Shown: piece by piece, positions 1 through 10,700 of the stretch
How the letters are laid out: each line of letters starts with the position of its first letter
Position numbering within the stretch: position 1 is the stretch's first letter
Source: an uncultured Clostridia bacterium
Lineage (GTDB): Bacteria > Bacillota > Clostridia > Oscillospirales > Oscillospiraceae
DNA: 64,000 nt
Assembly (NCBI GenBank): GCA_946061515.1
Contig: CAMGRL010000002.1
Span: forward strand, 34,847-98,846
Reading direction: 5' to 3'
Translations under genes and position numbers: made by a program
The notes under the pieces: model-generated
What the model was told of the DNA's origin: nothing
The model's database searches: none
The model's input: only the letters and a program-made list of their open reading frames with translations

Positions 1-645
1 GGCCTTTACAAATGCGTTCCAGACCTCTTTGGCTTTGGCTCTGGGCTTGGCTACCATTCCGATCTTTTTGGCGTGGAAGTTGCAATACACCATGAATCCA
101 ACACCCATCAGTATACCGGGAACCATGCCCGACATAAACAGACGGTTGATCGGCATGTTTGTGGCACTGGCATAAATGATCATGATTATGCTCGGCGGAA
201 TAATTGGGCCCAGGTTACCAGACGCCGCGATCAGCGAGCAGGAGAAGCCATCGTCATAGCCTTCTTTGCGCAATCCGGGGATCATCATGGAGCCGATAGC
301 AGACGCCGACGCATTGTTGGAGCCGCACATGGCCGCCATCAGTATGCCGGTCAGGCAGGTCGTCTGCGCAAGACCGCCTCTGATGTGGCCCACGCATTTG
401 TCGCAGAAGTCGATCAGTTCCTCCGTGATACCGACGCGCTCCATCAGGTTTCCGGCCAGCATAAACAGCGGGATCGCCATAAGCGCGAAGGAGTTCGTCG
501 CAGTAAATGTGCGCTGTGCCATGACCATCGGATCGATCCCGGCATACAGAAAGGTAAAGGCTGCGGAGGCGCCCATGGTAAAGGCAATGGGCATGCCCAA
601 TATCATGAATACGAAGAACAGGATGATGAGCATTGCGAGCATCAT
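1..645 (-). CDS. TRAP transporter large permease (DctM-like), C-terminus truncated by window edge
   Basis: Reverse-strand translation MMLAMLIILFFVFMILGMPIAFTMGASA...GNLGPIIPPSIIMIIYASAT...; ATGA overlap with the DctQ stop at 642. Confidence 0.9.
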   Translation of the reverse strand, partial: MMLAMLIILFFVFMILGMPIAFTMGASAAFTFLYAGIDPMVMAQRTFTATNSFALMAIPLFMLAGNLMERVGITEELIDFCDKCVGHIRGGLAQTTCLTGILMAAMCGSNNASASAIGSMMIPGLRKEGYDDGFSCSLIAASGNLGPIIPPSIIMIIYASATNMPINRLFMSGMVPGILMGVGFMVYCNFHAKKIGMVAKPRAKAKEVWNAFVKA

Positions 646-1151
646 GCGGACGGGGCCTCCTTTCCTTTATCCTTTTTCACGAGATGAATCACCCGATAGA
701 CAGCACTTTCAATTGCGCAGAGCAGCAGCATCCCACCACACGCGATCTCAGAGGCATAAATGTATCCGGTTGGAATATTGAGCCCCTGGAAAATGTTTGC
801 TCCCGCCTTGATCGTGTATCTGAGTCCGCCGTATCCGAAATAGACAGCAAACGCGCCAACGATGAGATCCATAACAATGGCTGTTACCGCCTGCAGAACG
901 GGAGGAAAGTGCTCAATTACCAGATCAAGATTTGTCGCAAGCTTGGTGCGATACAAAATTGGTATGCCCAGCATGATCATCCACACAAAGAGGAAGCGCG
1001 ACACCTGTTCAGACCAGGTAAGGGAGTTGGCCAGAACATAGCGGCAGAAGACCGAGACTATGATCACGACGGTAAAAATGAACATTGCCGCAATCATAAT
1101 CCACTTGAAAACCACTTGGATGATGTCCAAGATCTTGGAAAAAACTTTCAA
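642..1151 (-). CDS. TRAP transporter small permease (DctQ-like)
   Basis: 169 aa, multi-TM, SLTWSEQVSRFLFVWMIMLGIPILYRT motif typical of DctQ; adjacent to DctM. Confidence 0.88.
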   Translation of the reverse strand: MKVFSKILDIIQVVFKWIMIAAMFIFTVVIIVSVFCRYVLANSLTWSEQVSRFLFVWMIMLGIPILYRTKLATNLDLVIEHFPPVLQAVTAIVMDLIVGAFAVYFGYGGLRYTIKAGANIFQGLNIPTGYIYASEIACGGMLLLCAIESAVYRVIHLVKKDKGKEAPSA

Positions 1152-1235
1152 ACCGGGATCACCGTCCTTTCTATCTTTTTTTGCCGGGTTTGCAGCAAAT
1201 TATTACAACATGTCTTCCGGAACAGCTCTTCCTGG

Positions 1236-2645
1236 TTATTTGCCGTATTTGTCAAGGAATGCGTATGCGGCCTTGACATAGTGTTCCGTACCAAAACGGG
1301 CCGCACCTGCGCCGATCTGGCCGCCGGTCTTGTTGACGATACCGCCGTGGCAGATCGGGGTGATGCCGGTTTCAACAACCTTCATAATATCAATACCCAT
1401 GCCCGGTCCGGTGAAGTCCAGCAGGGGGATCGGGAAATTCTTGTTGGTACCGGCGCAGATGGTGCGGAGCTCCTCGCTTTGGGCCTTTGCTTCACGCCAG
1501 CCGCCGTTACGCAGTCTGAGAACAGTAGGAGCGGCAGCAGCGGAGAATGCACCCATACCATAGGTCTCTGTCGCGGTGGAGTCTCCCATGTAGGGAACCG
1601 AGTCCTCCAGCGTCCACTGCGTGGAGAACAGCGTTCCCACAAAACGGGGAGCGGCCGTCTTGAACCACTGTTCGCCCAGGCCTGCCACTTTTATACCGGT
1701 CTCCACGCCGTTCTGGGCAATAGAGGTGACGATGGTGCAGTATTCCTTGCCTTTGATGCTGCGCATGGATGCCAGAGAGCAGCTCATGCCCAGGGGGTGG
1801 AACCAGCGCTCATTGCCGACAAACATTTCGACAACGCGCTTCATATCCTTGACAGGGATCTCCTCTGCGTCAAGCAGCATGGGAACGATCTCGCTGACCA
1901 GCATATTGCCGCAGGCGGCCTGTCTGGTGTGGCTCTCGTCGCCCATCATCATGCCCTTTGCCAGAATATTGCGGACGTTGATGCCGCCGTATTTTTTCAG
2001 AACAAAGTCAACGATCGGAGCAAAGAAATCCTCAATTTCCAGAAGGTTCTTCTCGATCTCGGGGTTCCACATTGCCCAGGCGCCCAGACCGTTTCTGCCC
2101 TCAAAGGGGATGCAGTATGCTCTGTTCCCATGGACAACATCTTCTGTCACGTTAACCACCATATTGTGGGTAACGATACCGGCCGCGGCGCCGATGGCAT
2201 ACATATCATTGCAGGATGCAAGCTCGATCTCGCCCGCTCTGACCATCGCGTCGGCTTCCTCAACGGTTTTCGCGAGCCCTGCATGGATCGCGCCGTAGCA
2301 TACGCCGCGTTTCTGGACCCCGATCATGTGATCCCAGTCGATGGGAGGGCCGGAGTGCATGATCATGTTTTCCTTAAATCCGGGGATCGCTTTTATTGCC
2401 TTTTCCAGGCCGATCCAGTGACCTTCCGCCGCATTCAGCGTGTCAATAGCCTCTGCGTTTGCCTTCGCGATCTTCTCCTTCAGGGTGGGCTCCATCGTGC
2501 TGATCATGCGGCAGAGCTTCGCGTCCACAGGCGGTTTCCACGCCAGATGGATGGCCTTTACGCCCTGATCCTTGATTCCGTCTGCAAATGGCTTTACACC
2601 AATATTGATAACAGCAGGTTCCTGCTTAAACATTTTGTATTCCAT
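1236..2645 (-). CDS. ylbE: YlbE-like DUF1116 protein (AllG-like subunit of oxamate carbamoyltransferase family)
   Basis: ~470 aa; DUF1116-like sequence directly downstream of FdrA as in E. coli fdrA-ylbE; ORF opens at 2660, likely start MEYKMF at 2645. Confidence 0.8.
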   Translation of the reverse strand: MEYKMFKQEPAVINIGVKPFADGIKDQGVKAIHLAWKPPVDAKLCRMISTMEPTLKEKIAKANAEAIDTLNAAEGHWIGLEKAIKAIPGFKENMIMHSGPPIDWDHMIGVQKRGVCYGAIHAGLAKTVEEADAMVRAGEIELASCNDMYAIGAAAGIVTHNMVVNVTEDVVHGNRAYCIPFEGRNGLGAWAMWNPEIEKNLLEIEDFFAPIVDFVLKKYGGINVRNILAKGMMMGDESHTRQAACGNMLVSEIVPMLLDAEEIPVKDMKRVVEMFVGNERWFHPLGMSCSLASMRSIKGKEYCTIVTSIAQNGVETGIKVAGLGEQWFKTAAPRFVGTLFSTQWTLEDSVPYMGDSTATETYGMGAFSAAAAPTVLRLRNGGWREAKAQSEELRTICAGTNKNFPIPLLDFTGPGMGIDIMKVVETGITPICHGGIVNKTGGQIGAGAARFGTEHYVKAAYAFLDKYGK

Positions 2646-2660
2646 TACTGTTGCCCCCAA

Positions 2661-4205
2661 TCAAGAAACAATAAGTCCGGCCAGCAGTGCTGCCTTGGCA
2701 TTGCTGGGCTGCAGAATGACTCCATACTCTTCCAGACGCGCAGCCTGTTCAGCAACGTTCTGCGGTTCAATATCGGTACCGCACAGGGAGGCGATAACAC
2801 AGATATGGCGACCTTCTTCTTTTTCTATACGCTTGATCTCCTTCAATGCGTCCTCAATTGCGCCAACCGGGTCCGGATGGATCGCGTGACCATACAGAAG
2901 GTCAAAGAGGATAACACCAACCTCGGGATCCCGGGCTTCCTGGATCATACGGTCTACCAGGATGGACGGGTCCATAACGGGATGGGGTTTACCCTTGGTA
3001 AAGACTTCGTCGCCCATGTCAACAAGGGAGTTTTCAAGGCTCTGATATCTGTCTTCGAGCAAATCGACCTTGCCAAAGGCGATGTTGGAGTGCATGTTTG
3101 GCACAAATTCCTGCAGGAGCGTGACCGCTTCCTCACTGTGTGTACCGCCGCAGAACAGGCCCCGCATATACTTCTGCGCGGGAGCCAGCCTGGCCTTCTC
3201 TTCTCCGGCCAGCTTTGCAAAAGCAGCCTTATCCTCCGCGACTATGTCCTTGTCGGCCGGGATCCTGCCATTGACCAGGTCAACGGCCATAATTGCCGCC
3301 TCTTCAAGCGTCCTGGGTGCATAGGCGCCGGCCGCTTTGATCTCTTCCGCGTTGCCGCCGAGGAAGAAGATGACCGAAGGCTTGTTCTTCGGGAGATTTT
3401 CATAAATCTTCTTGGCCACGCTGGGGTGAGGCGGCTTGGAGACCATGACCACGACTTCCGTTTCGGGATCGTTTGTGAAGTAGTCAATCGCCTGGAGGAA
3501 CATGATGCCGCCGATCTTCTCCCGCAGATCATGTCCGCCGGTACCTATCGCCTGGCTGACACCCTCGCCCATATTGTGGACAAGCACGGCGACCTCCTGC
3601 AGACCGCTGCCGGATGCGGCAACGATTCCGACCTTGCCGCGGCGGATCTTGCTCATCAGGCCCAGGGAAACACCATTGATGACCGCGGTGCCTGCGCCGG
3701 GTCCCATCACAAACAGCCCTTTTTCATGAGCGATCTGTTTGATCTCAAGCTCTTCATCCTCGTCCATATCGCTGAAGATAAACAGGTTCATGTCATTGGC
3801 CAGCGCCGTCTTGGCCTCATCCAGCGCATACTCACTGGGCAGAGAGATGATGCATATATTGGCTTCGGGCATCGCGCTCTTTGCCGCTGGGAGCTTGCGG
3901 TATTCCACCTCTGCCTCACCCTGATTGGAGCTGGACTTTCCTCCGGCAATTTCCTTCACCTTTTCTTCTGCCATTTTCATGACATCCTCTCTGTCGCAGT
4001 CCAGCGAGAGGATCAGATCGTTCGGGCCCGCGTTTCTGACCGCAGGTGTCATTCCGCCGAACTCATCTACGACTGTCTTGTTCATGTCTGTTGCCATAAC
4101 GACCACAGCCTTGTGTACGGTGGGCAGTTTCATCATTTCGCGGGACACAGACAGAATCAGGATCGAGTCCATGTAGCAGTTTGGCATAACAATTGTTTTG
4201 ATCAT
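2661..4205 (-). CDS. fdrA: FdrA-like acyl-CoA synthetase-fold protein (AllF-like)
   Basis: 514 aa; GIVAASGSGLQEVAVLVHNMGEGVSQAIGTGGHDL and GVILFDLLYGHAIHPDPVGAI motifs of the FdrA/SucD-like family. Confidence 0.85.
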   Translation of the reverse strand: MIKTIVMPNCYMDSILILSVSREMMKLPTVHKAVVVMATDMNKTVVDEFGGMTPAVRNAGPNDLILSLDCDREDVMKMAEEKVKEIAGGKSSSNQGEAEVEYRKLPAAKSAMPEANICIISLPSEYALDEAKTALANDMNLFIFSDMDEDEELEIKQIAHEKGLFVMGPGAGTAVINGVSLGLMSKIRRGKVGIVAASGSGLQEVAVLVHNMGEGVSQAIGTGGHDLREKIGGIMFLQAIDYFTNDPETEVVVMVSKPPHPSVAKKIYENLPKNKPSVIFFLGGNAEEIKAAGAYAPRTLEEAAIMAVDLVNGRIPADKDIVAEDKAAFAKLAGEEKARLAPAQKYMRGLFCGGTHSEEAVTLLQEFVPNMHSNIAFGKVDLLEDRYQSLENSLVDMGDEVFTKGKPHPVMDPSILVDRMIQEARDPEVGVILFDLLYGHAIHPDPVGAIEDALKEIKRIEKEEGRHICVIASLCGTDIEPQNVAEQAARLEEYGVILQPSNAKAALLAGLIVS

Positions 4206-4279
4206 ACCTTTTGCGCTTCCTTTCCTATTTTCGGCTTTGCCATTATCTGATGGCGATCAAATCTACAATTTACATAGGA

Positions 4280-4296
4280 GCAATTTATATGCCAAC
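4280..4296 (-). promoter_or_regulatory. Sigma-54 (-24/-12) promoter candidate upstream of fdrA
   Basis: Reverse strand TTGGCATATAAATTGC: GG and GC separated by 10 nt; matches TGGCAY-N5-TTGC. Confidence 0.72.
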
Positions 4297-4481
4297 TTTT
4301 TTTACGCCACGTTCTGTGGATTTCTCCTAAAACCCAATTGGTCCGAATGAACACATTGCACAACGTAAGCTGCCCTTCATTTCCCTATACGCGATTGGCC
4401 ATATTTACATTTTTACGTAAAGTTCATTACATTTTTTACGTTTTTCTTCTTTTCCCGGGCAGTTCCGGCAAACATTAATGA

Positions 4482-4514
4482 AAAAGTCCGAAAAACTGTT
4501 TTTTTCGGACTTTC
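4482..4514 (-). terminator. Rho-independent terminator of the PrpR-type regulator
   Basis: aaagtccgaaaaa-ctg-tttttttcggactttc hairpin with T tract, directly after stop at 4519. Confidence 0.7.
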
Positions 4515-4518
4515 ATTT

Positions 4519-6420
4519 TTATTCAATTCCGAGTTCGCGTAATCGTCTGTATAATGTCGGTCTGCTGATATTCAGCATTGCGGCCGCTGCGGTTTTGTTC
4601 CCGCCGCACTTTGCCATGACACGTTCGATCTCCGTATCGCTCGGCGCAAGAATGCTGGTTTTCCGGCTGTTTTCCTCCGGAGAAGGCGCTTCATAATTCT
4701 GATAAAGCAAGTCAAGCACCTCGTTGCTTTCTATTTTTCCCCCTTCATTTGTGACGGTAAGGCGCTCTGCAACGTTTGACATTTCGCGTACATTCCCGGG
4801 CCATCGGTATTCCGTCAGAAGCCGCATGGCCTCAGGCGTAACTTTCAGGGTAGGACGGCCGAATTTTTCGGCGAATACTTCCAGCATATACTCCAGCAGC
4901 TTTCGGGCGTCGCCTTCCCGTTCACGCACCGGCGGGAGATGCAGCTCAAGAACATTGATGCGGTAAAACAGATCTTCCCTGAACTTTCCTTCCTGAACCA
5001 TTTTGCGCAGATTTTTGTTTGTCGCCGCAATGATTCGCACATTAACAGGAATGATCTTATCGTCGCCAAGGCGCATTACCTGTTTTTCTTCCATAACGCG
5101 CAGCAGCTGGGCCTGCATCGGCGTATCGATCTCGGCAATTTCGTCCAGGAAAATGGTGCCGTTGTGCGCCAGTTCAAACAGGCCGACCTTACCGCCGCGC
5201 TTGGCTCCGGTAAACGCGCCCTCTGAGTAGCCAAACAGCTCTGATTCCAGAAGGCTCGTTGGCAGCGTCGCACAGTTTATGGCCACAAACGGGCCGTTTG
5301 CCCGCAGGCTGTGGTTGTGGATACTCTGCGCGAACAGTTCTTTTCCCGTTCCGGATTCGCCGGTTATCAGCACAATGGAGTCTACCCCGCTGTATCGTTT
5401 TGCTTTGCGTATGGCCTCGCGCAGTTGGGGGCTGTCTCCGATGATCTGATCAAATTTGTATTTTGCTGTCAGTCCGCGCTCAGCCAGCCGGGCGCGCGTA
5501 CTGCTCTCAATGGATTGAATATATTCCACGCTCTGCAGCTTTGCCACAACCGCGTTGACCACTTTGTCGCTTTTTACGGCGCGCAGGCTGCAAACATATT
5601 TTTTCCCCCCGCACTCCTGCAGGTCATACGGGATCGCTGTTCCGGTTTTGATGACCGTATCGACGCTGGAGCTGAGCTGCCCGTCTGTCAGCGGTTTGCC
5701 GAGCTGATCCTCGCTCTTTACACCGAGTATTTTACAGGCCTTATGGTTAAGCTGGACAACGTTTCCCAAGCCGTCAAAGAGGATCAGCGCATCCCCGATC
5801 ATTTCGAAGAGGGTATTCAGCTCTTCGTTTTTTTTGGCCTCAACGCGGATCTGAGAAACGATTTTCATTGACTCGTGCAGCGCCTCTGCTATCTCATCGC
5901 TGCCCGAAGCCATGACCACTCTGGCCAGACCCGCGTTTTCCGCATAGCGTGTTTCATCAAATCCGCCGACCAGGGCCACAACGCCATCGCGTCTGGCCTG
6001 AAAAGCAACGCGCGGGTAGTCCTCCGGAACGCTCGCCAAATAGTACTTTATGTTCGTTCCCAGCACACTGTCAAGCATGCGGCTCTGGTCGATCATATAT
6101 TGCGTGCCCGCCAGCCCAACGCAGCCATAGCGCCGGCTCGCCTCAACGCAGGTCTGCGTGATGTTGCTCATGGTAAAGGGGATCTCAATGACCGGTACCT
6201 TCAAATCGGCCACGCGCAAATGGGCTATATATCCTGCCCGTGTGACCAGCACCTTTGCGCCGTTTTCCACCATACGCTTTGCTGCGGCGATGCCCTCCTG
6301 ATAATCTGTAACCCGCATGACGTCTATTTCGCCCGGTCTGAACTTCTGGATCGCATCCTGGGCTGCATTATAGCTCGATTCCAGCTCAAGTATTACCCCT
6401 ATCTCTGCCATGCGGCTCAC
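4519..6420 (-). CDS. Sigma-54-dependent transcriptional regulator, PrpR N-terminal + PAS + AAA+ + Fis HTH
   Basis: ITGESGTGKELFAQSIHNHS Walker A, ELFGYSEGAFTGAKRGG (GAFTGA), C-terminal HTH GGNKTAAAAMLNISRPTLYRRL, PrpR-N-like N-terminus. Confidence 0.95.
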   Translation of the reverse strand: MSRMAEIGVILELESSYNAAQDAIQKFRPGEIDVMRVTDYQEGIAAAKRMVENGAKVLVTRAGYIAHLRVADLKVPVIEIPFTMSNITQTCVEASRRYGCVGLAGTQYMIDQSRMLDSVLGTNIKYYLASVPEDYPRVAFQARRDGVVALVGGFDETRYAENAGLARVVMASGSDEIAEALHESMKIVSQIRVEAKKNEELNTLFEMIGDALILFDGLGNVVQLNHKACKILGVKSEDQLGKPLTDGQLSSSVDTVIKTGTAIPYDLQECGGKKYVCSLRAVKSDKVVNAVVAKLQSVEYIQSIESSTRARLAERGLTAKYKFDQIIGDSPQLREAIRKAKRYSGVDSIVLITGESGTGKELFAQSIHNHSLRANGPFVAINCATLPTSLLESELFGYSEGAFTGAKRGGKVGLFELAHNGTIFLDEIAEIDTPMQAQLLRVMEEKQVMRLGDDKIIPVNVRIIAATNKNLRKMVQEGKFREDLFYRINVLELHLPPVREREGDARKLLEYMLEVFAEKFGRPTLKVTPEAMRLLTEYRWPGNVREMSNVAERLTVTNEGGKIESNEVLDLLYQNYEAPSPEENSRKTSILAPSDTEIERVMAKCGGNKTAAAAMLNISRPTLYRRLRELGIE

Positions 6421-6446
6421 CCCCTGCTATCTACAAAATTTATTTT

Positions 6447-7607
6447 TTACAGCTCAACATCGCGGAAGACAATTTGCCCTTTTCTGACGGTCATCATCGG
6501 CTTGAGTATCTTGCTGCCGCTGATACAGGCCAGCTTGGGATCGCCGTAAGCCCTGTCTCCAAACACAATTTTTTTATCTATCATTTTAAAGACGGCTATA
6601 TCCGCCGCAAACCCCACACGAAGTGCGGCGGTATGGTCGTCAATGCCCATAATACGCGCCGGACCACTTGTCATGCGCGGCAATATCTCCTCCAGCGCCA
6701 GGCCCATTGCAAGATATTTTGACGCAAGCATCGGCATGCTGTATACCGTTGGGTGCATGAAGGCGTCCGCCCCGATCAGATCGGAACTGATGATATCCGG
6801 CAGGAAACCATCTTGCAGACAGATCCGGGCGGTACTGAATCCGAAGTGCCGCCGGTCATTTGCGGCATCAAACAGCACCCCGCGTTCGCGTGCTCTCCAG
6901 GCCGCGTCGCAGACATGGCCCGAGGCGTCGACCACTGTCGGGCCGATGTTATGATATATATGCGACATAATGTCTCCCGGGCGCAGCATATTCAGCAAAG
7001 TCTCCATTGGGCAGGGAGGGTCAGTGGGATGGAGCATTAACGGCACCCCAAGATCATCTGCGATCTCAAGTGCGCGTTCCAATGGCGCAAGACCGTAATG
7101 GCCAACAATATCGCGGCTTGTTCGAAGCTTCAACCCCATCAGTTCCCCGGGGCAGGCCGCGAAAAGTTCCTTTATCCGAACAGGGTCAAATTTCCTGGGG
7201 TCCACATCCTCTGGCATGGGATGCGCGCAAATACCCGCCGTCGAGACGTTCAGAAACGCCTTGATGCGAAGCTGCGACGTATGGATAAACGGGCGAAAAA
7301 AGGGATATGTCGCGCAGCCTGAGCTGCCCGCATCCACCGCGGTGGTAACACCGGTGGCAAAACACACCGCCTCTGCCGGTATGCCGCTGGGCAGCAAAGG
7401 ATACAGGTGCACATGCATATCCACAAGGCCCGGCGTAACGATGCAGCCGGACGCATCGATCACAGCAGCGGCCTCGCAGTCTGCAAAATGCCCGATCCCG
7501 GCGATCCGGCCTTTATCCAGTGCAATGTCAGCTACCCGGTCTTCCCCCGATGATTTATCCATCAGGCGGCCATTTTTTATCATTAACGAATACATTTCCA
7601 TCCCCAA
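6447..7607 (-). CDS. Amidohydrolase/deacetylase family metallohydrolase
   Basis: 386 aa; SGCIVTPGLVDMHVHLYP, MLHPTDPP, HIYHNIGPT motifs. Confidence 0.85.
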   Translation of the reverse strand: MGMEMYSLMIKNGRLMDKSSGEDRVADIALDKGRIAGIGHFADCEAAAVIDASGCIVTPGLVDMHVHLYPLLPSGIPAEAVCFATGVTTAVDAGSSGCATYPFFRPFIHTSQLRIKAFLNVSTAGICAHPMPEDVDPRKFDPVRIKELFAACPGELMGLKLRTSRDIVGHYGLAPLERALEIADDLGVPLMLHPTDPPCPMETLLNMLRPGDIMSHIYHNIGPTVVDASGHVCDAAWRARERGVLFDAANDRRHFGFSTARICLQDGFLPDIISSDLIGADAFMHPTVYSMPMLASKYLAMGLALEEILPRMTSGPARIMGIDDHTAALRVGFAADIAVFKMIDKKIVFGDRAYGDPKLACISGSKILKPMMTVRKGQIVFRDVEL

Positions 7608-7684
7608 AAACGAGAAATTTTATATAAGATCCTTTTTATCATACTCAAAACCTTTTCCCTTGTCAATAACGGGGCCAAACGGAA

Positions 7685-7715
7685 GCCGCCCCGGCGGGGA
7701 ATTCGCCGGGGCGGC
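7685..7715 (-). terminator. Intrinsic hairpin downstream of PFOR gene
   Basis: gccgccccggcg-gggaatt-cgccggggcggc, 12-bp perfect stem. Confidence 0.65.
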
Positions 7716-7746
7716 CAAATCTGTTCTGTTCTGTAAAAACCGGGGC

Positions 7747-10700
7747 TTATCCCTTGTTTTCCGCCATCTGTCTGTACTGTTCGTACCTCTCATTGCACTG
7801 TTTTTCGGCTTCCGCGAAAAGGCGCTCAGCCGTTTCGGGGAAAGTCCTGGTCAGCGAGGAGAAACGAACCTCACCCATCATAAATTCACGCAGTTTTCCA
7901 TTGGGGGCCTTGCTGTCCAGAACGAAGGGATTCTTGCCCTTTTCCACATTCTCCGGGATGTAACGGAACAAAGGCCAGTATCCGCATTCCACGGCCGCTT
8001 TTTCCTCGCCCTGGGTTTTTCCCATTCCGTTGACAAGTCCATGGTTGATACAGGGCGCATAGGCGATGATCAGCGACGGCCCCTTGTGGGCCTCAGCTTC
8101 CTTCAGGGCGGTGATGAGCTGTACCGGGTTTGCGCCCATAGCGACCTTGGCAACATATACGTTTCCATATACCATCGCTATACGGCCAAGATCCTTTTTC
8201 GGCGTAGCCTTACCGCCGTTTGCAAACTGCGCAACTGCGCCAATGGGCGTTGCTTTGGAAGCCTGTCCTCCCGTATTGGAATAAACCTCCGTATCCACAA
8301 CAAGGATATTCACATCAACGCCGGAAGCCAGGACATGGTCCAGGCCGCCGTAGCCGATATCGTAGGCCCAGCCGTCGCCGCCATACATCCACATGGTTTT
8401 CTTTACCAGTGTATCCGTCCGTTCCTGGAGAAATTGGATATCGGCTCCGCCGCTGGCCGTCTCGGCCAGCGCCGCCTTCAGGTTCTCGGACACCTCACGG
8501 GTCTGCTCCGGGTCATCGCCGTATTCAAGCCAGGCCTGGAGCGCAGCTTTCAGTTGTTCATCCTCCGTGCTTTTCAGCGCGGCTGCCGCATGTGCTTTTG
8601 CCTGGGTCCGCATTTGTTCCACAGAAAGACACATACCGAGAGAATATTCCGCGTTATTTTCGAACAGAGAGTTGGAGGGAGCCGGACCGCAGCCGCGCGC
8701 GCTCTTCGCATAGGGGATAGAAGGCGTGGATGAGCCCACAACGTAGGTACAGCCGGTAGCATCCGCAATGTACATGCGTTCGCCGAACAGCTGCGTGAGC
8801 AGCTTCATGTAGGGCGCCTCCCCGCAGCCCGCGCAGGCGCCGCTGAACTCGTAAAGCGGACGCTCAAACTGACTGCCCTTTACGCTGAACATGCTCATGG
8901 GATTTTTCTTTGCCGGCAGAGTCAGCGCGTAATCCCAGTTGGCCTGCTCGCTGAGCTGGCTGTCCAGGCTCTCCATGCTAAGGGCCTTTTCCTTTGCCGG
9001 GCAGATGTTTGCGCAGGAGCTGCAGCCCTGGCAGTCTAGCGGATCGACCTGGACGCGGAAAGAATAGTCTTCAAAGCCTTTACCGGCGGCTTTTTTTACG
9101 GTAAAGCCTTCGGGCGCCGCGGCAGCCTCCTCCTCAGTCAGGAGGAAGGGCCGGATCGCGGCATGCGGGCAAACCAACGAGCACTGATTGCAGCCGATAC
9201 AGTTTTCGGGGATCCATCTGGGAACATTGACCGCAATGCCGCGCTTCTCATACTTTGAGGTCTCCACAGGAGTAACGCCGTCAGCATAGTCCATAAAGGC
9301 AGACACAGGGATCTGGTCCCCGGCCTGATTGTTGACAGGGATCTGAATTTCACGGATATATGGGGGAAGAGACGCGTCTATTACGGTCTGCTGATCCTTG
9401 AGCAGGGCCCACTGCGCCGGAACTTCGATCCTGCGTATGGCCGAAACGCCCTCGTCCACCGCAGCGCAGTTCATGCTGACAACCTTCTCCCCCTTTTTGG
9501 AATAGGTTTTCACGATGGCGTCCTTCATACAGGAAACCGCATTGTCTATGGGAATGATCCCGGTCAGCTTGAAGAAAGCTGCCTGTAAAACCGTATTGGT
9601 GCGGTTTCCCAGTCCAAGCCTTGCGGCGATATCGGTTGCGTCAATGGCATAGAATTGAATTTTTCTCTCTGCCAGCTCCCGTTTCGCCTTATTCGGCAGA
9701 TGTTCAGCAAGCTCTTCATCGCTCCAGGTGGTGTTCAGCAGGAAAATTCCGCCCGGCTTGATTTCAGACACGATATCAAAGCTCTTCATATAGGACTGCT
9801 TGTGGCAGGCTACAAAGTCGGCCATAGTGATGTAATAGGTGGAGCGAATGGGTTCATCACCGAAGCGGAGATGGCTTTTTGTAACGCCGCCGGACTTTCT
9901 GGAATCGTATTCAAAGTACGCCTGGACATACTTGTCAGTGTTATCGCCGATTATCTTGATCGAATTTTTATTTGCGCCAACCGTGCCGTCCGAACCAAGG
10001 CCCCAGAACTTGCAGGATACGATGCTCTTGCCGGAGGCCACGATGTTTTCGCCCACCGGAAGAGAGGTATGGGTGACATCATCGTTTATCCCAACGGTAA
10101 AATGATTCTTCAGCCCGCAGCTCATATTGTCAAACACGGCCTTCATATGGGCGGGGATGGTATCCTTGGAGGAGAGGCCGTAACGGCCGCCCAGAATGGT
10201 AATGTTCTTCCTGCCGCAGTTGTTGAGTGCAGTGCAGACATCCTCATACAGCGGCTCGCCGGCGCTGCCGGGCTCCTTTGTGCGGTCAAGCACAGAGACA
10301 AGCTTTACGGTGTCGGGGAGAGCCTTAACGAAGAAATCGGATGCAAACGGTCTGTACAGATGGACCTGGATCATGCCCACCTTCTCCCCTTTGGCCAGCA
10401 GATAATCAACCGTCTCCTCAAGCGTCTGGCATACAGAGCCCATCGCCACAACGACCCGCTCCGCGTCAGGCGCCCCATAATAATTAAACAGCTTATAGTT
10501 CCTGCCGGTAATGGCGTTGATCGCATCCATCTTCTCCTGTACGATTTCCGGCAGCCCATTGTACGCCGTATTGCAGGCCTCGCGGGACTGGAAGAAGGTA
10601 TCTCCGTTCTGAAGCGTAGAACGGATGGTGGGATGCTCAGAGTTGAGGGCATGGTCCTTGAATGCCTTTACGCAGTCCCAGTCCAGCAGCCTGCCAAGAT

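Noticed and set aside
633-4250. 1205-aa plus-strand ORF
   Set aside because: Lies antisense to the recognisable dctQ, ylbE and fdrA genes; composition typical of a shadow ORF in GC-rich coding DNA
7216-8733. 505-aa plus-strand ORF
   Set aside because: Antisense to the amidohydrolase start and the C-terminus of PFOR; no family resemblance
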